NCBI GenBank assembly: GCA_004519485.1 | Contig: CP038126.1 | Location: 124,001 to 188,000, forward strand | Length of the DNA: 64,000 bases | DNA from: Nannochloropsis oceanica | Lineage: Eukaryota; Sar; Eustigmatophyceae; Eustigmatales; Monodopsidaceae | Direction of reading: 5' to 3' | Shown: positions 11,072 to 22,216 of the stretch, one piece after another | Layout: each line of letters begins with the position of its first letter | How positions within the stretch are numbered: position 1 is the first letter of the stretch | Notes under the pieces: model-generated | Told to the model about the DNA's origin: nothing | Database searches by the model: none | What the model saw: only the letters and a program-made list of their open reading frames with translations | Made by a program: the position numbers and the translations under genes

Positions 11072-11882
11072 GGTGATTTACGGGTAGATGTAAAGTGGAG
11101 TGGCAGTATGGGAAGTAGTATCTGCTCGCTTGCTTTGGATGGGTAGGAGGCCGAGGCTAGCGGACGGCAGGTCAGGAGGAGAGGTTACTGGTCCTTGTGT
11201 GTATGTGAACATAGGTGCAAGTAAGTGTGGCTGGGTGTTGGTACGAGCTGAGCGAGAGGTGCAATGGGAGGGCTCGGCAACCGAGAGGGTATGTTGCCTT
11301 AGAAAAGACGGGTGGTGAACTCGCCAACGACGAACACGCGACGCGCAAACGTTAGCACCAAAACCAAACGCCTTATCATGCGCAGCCAAATACACTCACG
11401 GTCCGCCACATTATTCTCATCGTTCTTACCGCATTCTTTGGAAAGTACCGCGGTTTAATGCATTACCACCAAAGTTGTTTTTTTTCTGTGGCTTTTACAG
11501 GGCAATCTTACAGCCACAGGACCCAGCAGTCGCTACATAATTAGAGTTTTCCTCTCATCTTTTTTTTGTATGTGAGATTCCTTCTTGTTTTCTTGTGTAC
11601 AAACTCGAAACACCCCTCTAATACCACCTCTGTAGCTCGGCCCATTCCTTCCATAACCACACCACCTCCTGCCCCTCCCACTCAAAATATCCAGTACTCA
11701 GCATAATAATTAAGCAAGCAAAAGGTGATGTCATAATCCCTTCTATACCTGATTCTTCCTTTACTTACCTACTGTTCATGCCATACTCTCGAAAACTACC
11801 GTTTCTTCTCCCCTACTTGTTTGTCTCCACATATATATATCTTTCGACGCACAATCCCCCCTATCTCTCTCCCTCCTTCCCC
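11072..11882. other. Intergenic region between RRP45 and Josephin genes
   Basis: Holds the RRP45 5' leader and the 3' region of the Josephin gene. It is AT-richer than its neighbours and no protein-like frame is evident. Confidence 0.5.
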
Positions 11883-12890
11883 CTATCTTTCCTTCAAGCT
11901 TATGGCAATCGCCCGCGCCATTTCCTCATCTTCTGTCATTCCTCCTCTCCCTCCATCACCCCCTCCTCCTGCCAACGTCTGACCCGCATCCATCAACGTG
12001 GACCAAAAATTCCTCTTCTCGCCTTTTCCCCTTGCTGTTCCTTCTCCAACGACTTCTTTCTTCTTCCCCTTCCCTTTTATCAATTCACTCACTCGAAACC
12101 ACTCCCCCCCCCCTCGTCCTCGTAATCCTCCTCCTCCTCCCTCACCACCATCATCAGGAGTTCCCATTCGAGGCAAGCCCTCCCCGGTCACCACGAACAC
12201 ACTGTATCCGTCCATCATCAACTGCCCTATAAACGCACTTAAGTAGAACCTTCCCACCTCCTCCGGCTTTCCCCCTTCCAAAGTTGAATTCAGATTCCAC
12301 CATCTCTCCCCTATCCTCCTCAATGTAAACCAGTGCTCTGCCTTATTCACGATGAATCCCTCTTCTTGCGTCAGGTCATCCTCTTTCTCCTCACCCTCCG
12401 TTCCCCCATCCTTTCTGGCATTGAAAGGAACAAGCTCAATGCTCCCGAAACGGGAAAGGGCAAGACGCAACACTTCCACCGAGAAGAAGCCGCTGGGTTG
12501 CGTAATAAAAGGAGAAGAGGGAGGGAGAGAAGAAGTCAGTCAGTTTGATGAAGAATGCTAGAGGGCAAAATGTTAGGGGAGAGTGCAACTGAAGCTTGAT
12601 ACAGTCACCTAGATGTACCTGGCGTTTACATTCCCACTGTCCTCCGCCAGGAACTTCAGAGCCTCCTCAGTCTCCCCCGCGGCAAGCATCAACTCTCTCT
12701 CTTTCGCGTCCAGCTCCGCGGCAATCTCAGCGAGGTCACCCGGTGTAAAATACGGCCCGATTAGCAAGGCATTCAATGCGTGTTGCCCACAGAGGGAGGA
12801 TTCTTGTTTTTCGTAGTATATGTATGTGTATGCGGCCTCGTCGTTGTCGTCGTTGTCGAGAGCATGGGCGGGTGTGGTGGGAGAGGTCAT
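11883..12890 (-). CDS. ATXN3: Josephin-domain deubiquitinase (ataxin-3 like)
   Basis: Two exons, 12890-12619 and 12492-11883, joined in phase across a 126-base intron, give about 293 residues. Exon 1 carries YYEKQESSLCGQHALNALL with the catalytic Cys. Exon 2 opens with GFFSVEVLRLAL, then has KAEHWFTLRRIG with the catalytic His and WWNLNS with the Asn, followed by an SAFIGQLMMDGYSVFVV segment, all as in the Josephin domain of ataxin-3. The C-terminus has DEEMARAIAISL, a ubiquitin-interacting motif. The family cleaves poly-ubiquitin chains in protein quality control. It has no poly-Gln tract, unlike human ATXN3. The ATG at 12890 (MTSPTTPAH) starts just before the domain. The divergent dihydropteridine reductase gene begins 422 bases away. 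Confidence 0.93.
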
Positions 12891-13312
12891 TACTTGCTTA
12901 TGCAATAGCTGGATTAGAAAGGACGGCGTGAAGGTGAGGTTGGGATAAAACAACCCCTCTGGAGACGATTAGGTGCACAGGCTTGAGGCGACTTGCGGCT
13001 TGGCTTGTGCGGGCAAGGTAGGGGAGGTTTTGGCTGGGGGGAGATTCTGGGGAGATTGGCTGTTCTTGACCTTTGGCAGCAGCAGCAAGGGGACTGTGGA
13101 CGTTACAGTACGATGTAGCGGGTATAGATGATATCATTAGTGGCCTGGTTCGCTTTCTTTGTCTGGTGCATCATCTTGCCCTCCTCCCCTGGAGGTTTAG
13201 AGCTCGCTCCGTCTCGAGCAAAATCGCTTAAATTCGCCGCCCTCCCTTCTGTCCAATTGATACCATTCTACACGCCTCACATACTAGCGCACAGGCCACA
13301 CAAGCAAGAATT
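12891..13312. promoter_or_regulatory. Divergent intergenic region (Josephin / QDPR)
   Basis: A 422-base gap separates the starts of the minus-strand Josephin gene and the plus-strand dihydropteridine reductase gene, so both promoters must lie here or in adjacent leaders. I see no specific motif I can name. Confidence 0.4.
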
Positions 13313-14469
13313 ATGGCCGCTGCAGCCATTGCCGCAAAGCAAGCTGTCATTGTCGTGGGCGGTTCGGGAGCCTTGGGCAAAAGCGTGGTTCAACGCCTCC
13401 TTTCGAACAATAATCCATTCAATGTCATCAACATCGATTACCTACCCAATCCACACGCCACCCACTCCGTCCCCCTGATGTCTGCGACCGCTACCATGGC
13501 CTGGCATGAGGCTGCTGCGCATGCCTTGACAGAAGTTCGGGCACTGTTGCGTTTGGACAGCGGACCTGCCCTTCAATGTCGGGCAGTCTTACACGTGGCA
13601 GGGGGGTGGTGTGGGGGTGGAATGAGCGATGCGGGCTTCCTAAAGAGCGTGGATAGGATGTGGAGATTTAATGTGCAAAGTGCGGCATTGGCAGCGCATA
13701 TGGCGGAGGTCTTTATGACTCCTTCGATGTTGCCACCGACGGTGCCAAATGAAATGAGAAGCAGCGGCAGCAATGGGACAGTAGGTGGCTTGGTCGTCTT
13801 GACAGGAGCAGGGGCTGCGCTTGACCCAAGCACTTGCACGGGTATGGTGGGTTATGGTTTAAGTAAGAGTGCAACACACTTCATGGTTAAGACGATGGCG
13901 GTGGACCCGGGATTGAGGGAGGGAGGGGTGACGGCGCTGTCCCTGTTGCCGAGCACGATCGACACGACTGCGAATAGGATGGCCATGCCAGACGCGGATT
14001 TTGGGGCATGGACGAAGGTGAGTCTTTTCCCTTATGAAGCATTATGGTTTTTCTTGTGAGCGTTCCCCCTTGGTTGCATTAATCCGCTTCGAAGACAAGG
14101 GAGGGAGGAGCGGAAGGTGTGAGGGTAGAGGAGAAAGAGGAGAGGAAAGAGATGACTATGGCTCATGATAACCGCAAAAAGATGTATGCACCAAACACCA
14201 ATACAATAACAGCCGGAGGAGATCGCGGACAAGCTGGCGACATGGGTGGAGGATGCGACGCAACGGCCGCCCTCGGGCTCCTTGGTCAAGGTAAGCTTTG
14301 AAGGTAGGGAATGTGCGTCCCCCTCCCTCTCCATCCCCCCGTCTCACATGGACAGAACCAGTGAGCTCAAGCGTCTCTAATTGGGGTCTACGTTTAAATT
14401 GTTTTTCTTATTCTTTAAAATCTACAGGTGGTGACGTCGCAAGGCAAGACTTCGTGGATGCCACTATAA
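13313..14469 (+). CDS. QDPR: Quinoid dihydropteridine reductase
   Basis: Three exons (13313-14017, 14213-14290, 14428-14469), all in phase, give about 274 residues. It is a short-chain dehydrogenase: VVGGSGALGKSVVQRLL is the N-terminal dinucleotide-binding motif and GYGLSKSATHFMVK carries the catalytic Tyr-x3-Lys. AVLHVAGGWCGGG, LTGAGAALDP and LLPSTIDTTANRMAMPDADF are specific to dihydropteridine reductase, which uses NADH to regenerate tetrahydrobiopterin from quinonoid dihydrobiopterin. The last exons read PEEIADKLATWVED...SGSLVK and VVTSQGKTSWMPL, matching the family C-terminus. If translation ran past 14017 unspliced it would stop shortly after, so the splice is well supported. Human QDPR is 244 residues. 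Confidence 0.93.
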
Positions 14470-15133
14470 GTGTAGGTTGCCGGGGAGGGAAACTGATGAA
14501 TGGAAATAAATACAGGCAAAGGGTGTGTTAGAGAAGTGTATAGAAAAGAGATAACTGGGAGCACGGACAGAAACGTGTGCGTGCGAGAAGCGACGGGTCA
14601 TGAAGCAAGGAGGAATAGACGAGGGTGCGGAAGTAGCAAGGGCTATACACTGGAGGGGCAGAAGCAGCGTTCCAAAAGGAATCATCCTAATTCGGGGATA
14701 ATAAGGAAATGACGGCTGGTGTTGCAGTGTTGTTCGTTGAGAGTGGAGGAGGGGAAGGTAGTGATAGAATGTGGAGCAGCGCAACGGCCGAGCTTTTCAT
14801 TCGCGTCGGCGAGAGGATGGGTCGAAGGGTAGACTGTTATTGTGTAGAGGAGTAGAGAATGAACCAGCAGCAGGGTTTTGTGTGTAAGTACAAAGAATCG
14901 CACGCCAGCGAGGAAGAAATAGAGCAATGCATCAATGGGTTTTGAACCACGCCCCCTTAGCATTTACTTGACGTTTTGGTGTAACCCCAGGTCCGTGTTC
15001 TGTTTTTGCCCGCGGCCGGGTCATTCGAAGACTTCTTTTGGGGTACTGTACATTCTATCTTTCTTCCCTTCTTGATTCATGCGCTTCTCTTAATCGCTTT
15101 TTCCACTCATGGCCGCACGGATCTACTTTATGT
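14470..15133. other. Convergent intergenic region, no gene seen
   Basis: Lies between the 3' ends of QDPR (+) and CRIPT (-). Overlapping frames on both strands have no recognisable content. Confidence 0.5.
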
Positions 15134-15585
15134 TCACTTGCTGCTCATCTTGTACAGCTTCGTGTTTCCCACCTTCTTCCCGCACATGGCACAAATTGCT
15201 TTCTGTTCGTCGGGAAGGGAGAAGGTGGGTATTCGCATCCAGGTGTTATAATGCGAGCATTTGGGGGGGCAATAGTGGTAAACTACTCCCCTTCCTCCCT
15301 CTCTCCTTTCCTTAACCTCACCTTGTACGCACATCCATTGCAGTAATGCCGCTGTACATCCATCACCCTCACTTTACAGATACGACACTGCCTTCCTCCC
15401 ACCCCTCCACCTCCTCCTGCTTCTGCCAGCCGGGCCTTGCGCTTCTCAGAAAGCTTGTTGATCGAACCGGGCGGACCACCACCACTTCTGGCAGCACTAG
15501 CCCCCGTCACATTCCGGCTGCCTTCTTTCCATTTGTCGGGCACGCAGAGCTTGCTGAGTTTCTTTTCGCACGTATCGCACACCAT
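15134..15585 (-). CDS. CRIPT: CRIPT, cysteine-rich zinc-binding protein
   Basis: Two exons (15585-15322 and 15202-15134) separated by a 119-base intron give 110 residues. The N-terminus MVCDTCEKKLSKLCVPDKWK and the second half with CRICKVRV...HYCNGCAYK, KAICAMCGKKV and NTKLYK match CRIPT across its whole length (human 101 residues). Eight cysteines in CxxC pairs form zinc sites. CRIPT was first described as a PDZ-binding protein in animals; outside animals it is a conserved eukaryotic protein linked to the minor spliceosome, so the second role is the more relevant here. The exon junction falls exactly between CAYK and KAIC, where the human protein reads CAYKKGIC. Confidence 0.95.
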
Positions 15586-16257
15586 TTATTCTGATGAATG
15601 AGGAAGGAGGTAATTTTTATCTAATGAGGGGACGCCGACGGTTAGGGCATTTAGGCGGGGGAAATGAATGGACACTGTTCTTTTCGTCCTGTGCGGATGC
15701 ATCACACACCTGATTGAGAGGCTAGACAAGTCGTTATTTCCGTAGTAGGGTTATTGCTGCTGTTGATGCTGTTGTTGCTGCTGCGCCGCCGCGGCCGCTT
15801 GCTGATGTGCGGTTCTGATGACGTGACTGGTGCTGTCTGCTTACGCTGAGATGCCCTGTGATTTTGTGTATGTGACAAAGCAAACTCGAGCGTCGTTATT
15901 TCAGGGTGGAGACGGCCGCCGCGTGTTGATGCGCGTGTCATTTGGCATAGTATGGAAGGCACGTCCACATTATTGCATGCATCAGCGAAGCAACGACCTG
16001 TTGAAGTGGGCTGAGAACCGCATGATAGGAACTTCCTCTTTGCCGTCTCTTTGTGCTGTGACTGCACTCAACAAACTTACTTGCAGATCCCAATAGTACA
16101 AGGACAACGAGCCCAAGCTAGTTTTACTAGTGCGTGCACCCTCACATCCACTTTAATTGTCCTCTCATCCTGCCTCCCACCCCCAACACAGGCACACAAG
16201 GATCATCACCTCCCTATTCAGCATCTAGCAGCAGCAAGCAAAAGCAATCTCAAAACG
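15586..16257. promoter_or_regulatory. Divergent intergenic region (CRIPT / Ubl gene)
   Basis: A 672-base gap between the divergent starts of CRIPT and the Ubl gene. It includes a short GCT/GTT-rich run near 15748-15790. No gene or named motif seen. Confidence 0.4.
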
Positions 16258-17789
16258 ATGGCGGCCAAGAAGAATATCACCACGACCACATTCCTGCTTG
16301 TCTTGACCCTCTTCTGCTATTGTTTTTCCTATGTGTTTGGCGCTGCGGTACGTTTTCTTCGGGGAGCTGTTCGTCTGTGAAGATAGGAACCAGGGAAGGG
16401 GTCCTCGTCCTGCAGTTGCTGTAGAGATGGGGATGGTGCTCCTTTATCAGTGACTCGGTGTTCATTTCCTGTTATCTTCATCCTTATGTACTGTTCGTTG
16501 TTCGTTGTTCTGCTACTTGTAGGGCACGATTCAATCCGTGTCCATGTGTGTAATCGGAGGCAATGCAAGCGAAGGTGTTGGTCCCAGTACAATATGAGGC
16601 GAAGCATGATTCACTTTGACCTCGCCCTTTCCTCCTTCTTTCATCACCTTAGGCCCCTGTCAACATTGTCGTCACCCTACGCGGCAAGAAGTATGACCTG
16701 ACTGCCAGCAGCGTGCAAGATATCCAGTCTCAAATGGAGGGCAAAAGCGGGCTCAAGCCTACCCAGCAAGCCATCCTTTTCAAAGGCAAGCAGCTCTCTT
16801 CCACCGAGGAGCTCCTGGCCGCCGGTGTCACGGAGGGAGACACCCTCAACATAGTCCCCACCAAAGGTGATGCCCCCCGCGCCCCTCCTCCCTCCCGTCC
16901 TCGCCCTCCCCTTCCTACGGACACGGACCTGTCCGAGTCCGCCCCAGCTGCTCCTGCTGCCCCTGCTGCTTCTGCTGCTGCGGGCCCGTCTACACCTGAT
17001 GAGCTTCTGTCGATGCTCAATGGCATGCTTGGAAACAGCGGTCTTGGTAAGCGATTTCCTCTTTCTCCCCCCTTGCCGCCTCCTTGACTAACCTCTTCCT
17101 CCTCCCTCCTTTCCCCCTCCCACATCAGGCGGGCTAGCGGGCGCTGGGTCCCCCGAGGACGCCGCGAAGATGTTCCAGGGGATGGACATGGGTAAGGTGG
17201 CGAAGATGTACCAAGCCTTCATCTGGAAGCTTGTCCGTTCCCCCATTGTGGCGCGTTACCTTTCTTCTGAAGAGGACATGGAGATGCTCCGATTGAAGCT
17301 GAAGGAGAGCTTCGAGAATGTGTCGCAGGACCCCAAGGTGGCGGCCCAGATGGCTCCCTTCTTGAACGATGACTTCAGGGCCATGATGGAGGACACCCAG
17401 AAATTCAGAGAGGTAGGGAGGGAGGGAGGAAGGAAGGGAGAGAGGGAGGAAAGGAGACTCAAAGCAATGAAATACCTGTGTTCCTATGACAGAGGCGCAC
17501 AGGCGCACACACATACGAATACAGGCACACACGTTCTTCCGACTTTCTGACCCCACATTTTCTCCTTCTCTTCTTTTTCCCTTGCAACTTTTTTTCTACT
17601 CCCCTACAGGAAATTCAAAAAGTGGTGGATTTCTACATGAAGATGCCTGACCCGGACGTGGACGGCTCGGCTTTCAGTGGCTTGGACATGTCAATGTTCG
17701 AAGGGCTGGCCAAGAGCCCCGATGAAGACGCGAGTGATGATCTGGATAATCTGGCGGATGATGATGATGAAGATGGAGGGGAACTTTAG
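16258..17789 (+). CDS. Signal-peptide-bearing ubiquitin-like domain protein
   Basis: Four exons in phase (16258-16347, 16653-17046, 17129-17412, 17610-17789) give about 315 residues. Exon 1 encodes MAAKKNITTTTF followed by a strongly hydrophobic stretch ending VFGAA, a textbook signal peptide or anchor. Exon 2 begins APVNIVVTLRGKKYDLT and continues with DIQSQMEGKSGLKPTQQAILFKGKQL and AAGVTEGDTLNIV, a ubiquitin-like beta-grasp fold without a C-terminal diglycine. A Pro/Ala-rich linker follows, then a helical region (KMYQAFIWKLVRSPIVARYL, then Met/Glu-rich helices) that I do not recognise, and an acidic Asp-rich tail ending in GGEL. Location would be ER, secretory path, or, in algae with red secondary plastids, the periplastid compartment that carries ERAD-like machinery; that last idea is inference. 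No ASAFAP-type Phe is present at the predicted cleavage site. Confidence 0.8.
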
Positions 17790-18684
17790 GTTTTCTAGAG
17801 AGAGGGAGAGAGGGAGGGTAGGAGGGGAGAAGAAGGAGGAGCTGGAGGAGCAGGAGTAACCGGAGCAGGAGGATAATCAAGACAAAGAAACAAAAAAGAC
17901 ATTTGTAAAGAATGCGATCGACTGGAATGAAAGGTATTTCTTTGTTGTATTTTCCATTCTGAAAATACCAAGGCAAAAAAAGAACGACGGCCTCAAGTCA
18001 AGGTTCAAAATCCCACTTTTTGGCAGAAGCTCAGAAAGTTGTACTCGTCATCATTCGCCGCCCCACGCAACCCCCCTTGCCCTCTGCCGCCTCGTTGCTC
18101 TGAATCGCCTCTGTTGCCTTGTCAGCACCCTTGCCCGAAGCCCATCATACCTGTAGATAGCTTGCTAGAAGCCAGCATCCTGTACAGGCTCTTTAGAATC
18201 CACGGACTATTAGTCTTCCTCAAGTCACATGTCCTCTCTTCGAGACCCTCATTTTTTTTACAACCAGCATCACACTCTACATCTATCGACACCGTACAGA
18301 AAGCTCGCCTTGTCAACTCTTTCGCCGGCGGCAGCGGCGGTAGAGACCCCAAGGGCTCGCCGCCGCCTCTTCAGGCGTGCGCAGCTTGGGCTGCTCTGGC
18401 TGGTGTCCTGGAGACACGCCATAGTAGCACGGAAGACAAGGCTGTCTGCTTCTACCACTCCCACTACAATACCGCCTTCTCTGTCGTAAGGAGGAAGATT
18501 ATTAGCTTATTTCTCAAAGCTAGGAAGGGACTCCGGCAGGCAGCAGCTAAGGCACCAAGCGCAAGGACACACCATCATCCCCCATCCACGCCACCGCTAC
18601 ACAACCACCGAGCTCGAGCTAGCACTTCAAAATACCGAGCCATCACCACACTGTCTGTGGAAATTTACATAAATCGTCGTCAAC
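17790..18684. other. Intergenic region before PPP4R1
   Basis: About 0.9 kb between two plus-strand genes. Frames exist on both strands (18039-18734 + and 18122-18464 -) but none has recognisable domains and they overlap each other, so I call no gene. Confidence 0.45.
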
Positions 18685-21600
18685 ATGAGAGAGGAACCGC
18701 AAATGGCCACCTTCGAGGACCTCTCCATCGATGACTCTCTCGACCTACTCTCCCGCGTCCAACAGTACGGCACCAGCAACATCGCCCTCCAACGTCTCGT
18801 GCATGTGAGTAAGATTCATTCTTTCTTTCTCTCCTTCCAAAAGGGGGAAGAGATTTCCAGGTTGACCCCTCCTCCCCCCCTCCTGTCCTCCCCACCCCCC
18901 TTCCCTCCCCAAACAGGTCAAAATGCTCACGGAAGCCGCTGATTCGGTTCCATACGACGCGCTTCACGACCGTCTCCTTCCCCTCCTCCGCATCCTGGCC
19001 ACCGACAACGAGTGGGTTGTCAGGCAGCACCTGGGCGAGCAGCTGGGTGGGGTGGCACGGGCGTGTGTGAAGCCGCAGGGAGAGGGCAGGCTGGAGGAAG
19101 GGCCTGAGGGTCGAGGAGGGCAGGGACCTGTGGGAGGGGAGGGGGGGAGGGAGGGGCCCGGGTACAGAGGAGTATTGGAGTTGCTACTCCCTCTAGTACA
19201 TAAATTATTGAACGATAACCAGGAGGAAGTGAGGCTGAGCACGGGGGTCTCGTTGTGCGAGATTTGTGCCTTGCTGAAGCAGGAGGACCGGGGGAAGCAC
19301 GCCCTGACCCTAGTGTTGCAGCTGGCGCATGACGACGAGCAGGAGGAGCTGAGAATGACAGCTGCCAAGCTCTTGAATGATATGGTGGAGTCTCTAGGTG
19401 TGTGGCTTCCCTCCCTCCTTCCCTCCCTCCCTCCCTCCGTCCTTCCATCCCAATCCCCTCTGAACGTGACGTCTCACGATTGCCCTCCCTCCCTCCTCCC
19501 TCCCTATCCCCCTCCTTCAGGTCCTGATCTTTGCCACCAATTTATCTCCCCCGAGCTCGTCTCCCTAGCGGAGGACCCCGTCTTTCGGGTACGAAAAGCC
19601 GCTGCCCTCTCCCTTCACGCCGCCTGTGCGACTGCTGGCGAACCCGACACCACCGACCGCCTCCTTCCTGCATTCATCAGGTAATAATATTCTCCCTCCC
19701 TTCCTCCCTCCCTTTCTCCCTACCCCCCCCCTCCCTCTTAAATGCCTCTCCTCCCACTTCACCCCCGAAGAAATCCCGCCATAAGTTTCACTCCCCCTCC
19801 GCCCCCCCCTAGGCTGAGCAAGGACGACATCTACCGCGTGCGCAAGGCTTGTGCCGAGGCCCTCGTGGACCTCTCCAAGGCCGTGTCCACCGACTTACGG
19901 GGAGGCGTCCTCCTCGAAGTGTTTTCCCGCCTCTCCACCGACAGCAGCCAGTTTGTGCGCCAGGCCGCGCTGCAGCAGCTCGGGCCTTTCCTCACCACCC
20001 TGCCGCCCGAGAAGGTGAGTGCCGAGCTCCTCGGCCTCTTCACGGCCATGGGCCTGGGGGAGGGGGAAGGGGGGGAGGGCGGGGTAGGGGGGGGGGGCAT
20101 GCTGAGTGGGAACGAGGTGCGTTTATGGTGTGCGTTTTCGTTCCCAGGGGTCCTGTGGAGGGTGGGCTGGAGGAGGTGGAGGGAGGGAGGGAAAGAGGGG
20201 GGGTTGCGAGGGGCGTACGGACGGTTGGTTAGGGATGGACACTGGATGGTGAGGAAGACGCTGGCGTGCTCACTGCATGAGATGGCCAAGGTGATGGGAG
20301 GGGGGGGGGAAGAGGGAGGGGTGCCGCTAGTGGGCAAGGGGAAAGAGAGGAAGGCGAACGCAGAGGCAGAGGGAGAGAATGAGGGCGGGTTGGTGGGGGG
20401 AATGGTGAGAGTGTCGATTGCTGGGGAGAGAGGGAGGGTGGAGGGTAAGGAGGAGGAGGGTGCGGAGGAGGAGGAGGAGGAGGAGGTATGGCAACGGCTG
20501 TCCGGTCCAGCGCGAGTGGCGAAAGAGCTTCAATTTGCCTTTGATTTCTTCTTGCGGGACGTGGAGGAGGTGCGTATGGGCGTGTTGAACAACATGGCCT
20601 CCTTTCTATCCTCCCTCCCCGCCTCTTCCCGACGCGTCTACCTCCCCCTCCTCTGTGAGATCGCCACTAGAACTGCCCCCTCCCAGTGGCGGCCCAGGGA
20701 AACGCTCGCCAAGCAGCTCCCTGCCCTCCTCCCGCTCTTCCCCCTCTCTGCTTTGCACTCGGTCTTCTTGCCACTGTCTTTTGCCTTGTTGGAGGACCCC
20801 GTGGCCGTGGTGAGAGAGAGGGTGTTTCTCGCTTTTGGGCCCTTGTACGACGCGTTTGCCAAGGAGGAGGAGGAGGAGGAGGAGGAAGAGGGGGGGGAGG
20901 GGAGGGAGGCGCTGCTCCGGCGGCTGGCAGGGATGGCGAACGCGGAGACGTATGTGAAGAGGCAATTATTCGTCCATGTGGCCCTCGCCCTTCCCTCCAC
21001 CTCCCGCACCCTCCCCCGGGACCTCTTCCTCCGGCAAGTCCTCCCTCGGCTCCTGCTTCTTGCCAGGGACAGGGTCTCCAACGTCCGCATTTCGTTTGCG
21101 AGGGACGTCAGGTTGTTGCCCGAGTGGGTATTTCAAGCGGCTGAAGCTGCTGCTGCTGCTGGTGCTGATACTGCTGCTTCTACTGGTGATGGTGGTGGAG
21201 CAGCGACTGAAAATGATGACGTGAAAGAAATCAGTGGAAATGACGAGAGGGAGGAGGATAGCTCGTCTCCCCTTTCCATCTCCTCCTCGTCATCCCCCTT
21301 CCCCTCCTCCCCCCTAGCCCTCACCCTCCTTCATCTCCTCAACGACGACCCCCACAGCGACGTCCGCCTCTACATGGGCAAGTGCCGCAAGGAACGGGCA
21401 GACTTGGCGCCTCTCTTCAACTCCCGCCGCGCTGTCCCTCCCTCCCTTCCTCCTCCTCAAACTCTACCTCCTTCACTAATATCGGAGGGGGAGGGCGAAG
21501 GGGAGGAAGGGAGCGAGGAAGGGCAGAGGAGCCCGCACGGAGGGTCTATGGTAGAGCTTGTCGCACCTCTTTCTCCTTCACATGCGGTAGCCCTTCCTCC

Positions 21601-22216
21601 CTCCCTTCCTCCTTCTTCCCTTCGTCCTTTCGAGGCCGGCAACTCGGTCTTCCCTTCTTCTTCTTCTTCTTCTTCTTCATGTTCCCACCCTCTTCCTCCT
21701 CCTCTTCCTCGACCTCTTTATCCTGCTTCCTCCCCTCCTCCTCCTACCACAGCCTCCTCCTATCTAGAGGACGAGATAACTCGGCTCTCCCCTCCTCCTC
21801 CCTCCCTCACCACCACCTCCTCTCTGGTGGACATGGCCTCCCTCCTTCTCCCCCCTATAGCCACGGCGAGCTCTTTCTTTGGAAAAGGGGAAGGTCTAGA
21901 AGAGGGAGGAGAAAGAATTGGAGAAAAGTCGCCTCGTTCCCATCGTTCTGTCCTCCACCCCTCTTCCCCCCTGGAAGAAGAAATTGCTCTCCTCTCCTCC
22001 CCTGCAGCCGCTGCTGCCGAAGCTCCTCCCTCTCCTCTCTCTCCGGGTTTTCGTCCTTTTCCTCCCCTAACCTGCTTCTTCTCCGACGACTCCTCCTCCC
22101 TCTCGGACGATCCCAACGCTGCTGTGGACCCCCATCATATACACGACATTCTCACACACCTTACCCACGATCAAAATTACTGCCAATCCCACACTGAACA
22201 CCGAAAGAAGGATTAG
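18685..22216 (+). CDS. PPP4R1: Protein phosphatase 4 regulatory subunit 1 (HEAT repeats)
   Basis: Four exons (18685-18804, 18917-19397, 19521-19680, 19813-22216), all in phase, give about 1054 residues; a second ATG at 18703 (MATFEDLSID) may be the true start. HEAT repeats run through most of the protein: NEWVVRQHLGEQLGGVARA, NQEEVRLSTGVSLCEICALL, DEQEELRMTAAKLLNDMVESL, DPVFRVRKAAALSLHAA, DIYRVRKACAEALVDLSKAV and SSQFVRQAALQQLGPFLTTL. The last two closely resemble PPP4R1, the scaffold/regulator of PP4. Human PPP4R1 is about 950 residues. Gly/Glu/Arg-rich inserts from GGGA tracts and Pro/Ser-rich stretches from CCCT tracts split the repeats. The C-terminal 250 residues are mostly low complexity. 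The stop at 22216 is followed by 88 further open codons in the same frame. Confidence 0.85.

Noticed and set aside
14930-14960. GGTTTTGAACCACGCCCCC, loosely tRNA-like
   Set aside because: The loop is not TTCRANY and no matching arms are present.
18039-18734. 231-codon plus-strand ORF upstream of PPP4R1
   Set aside because: No domain, overlaps minus-strand frames of equal quality, and runs into the PPP4R1 start in another frame.
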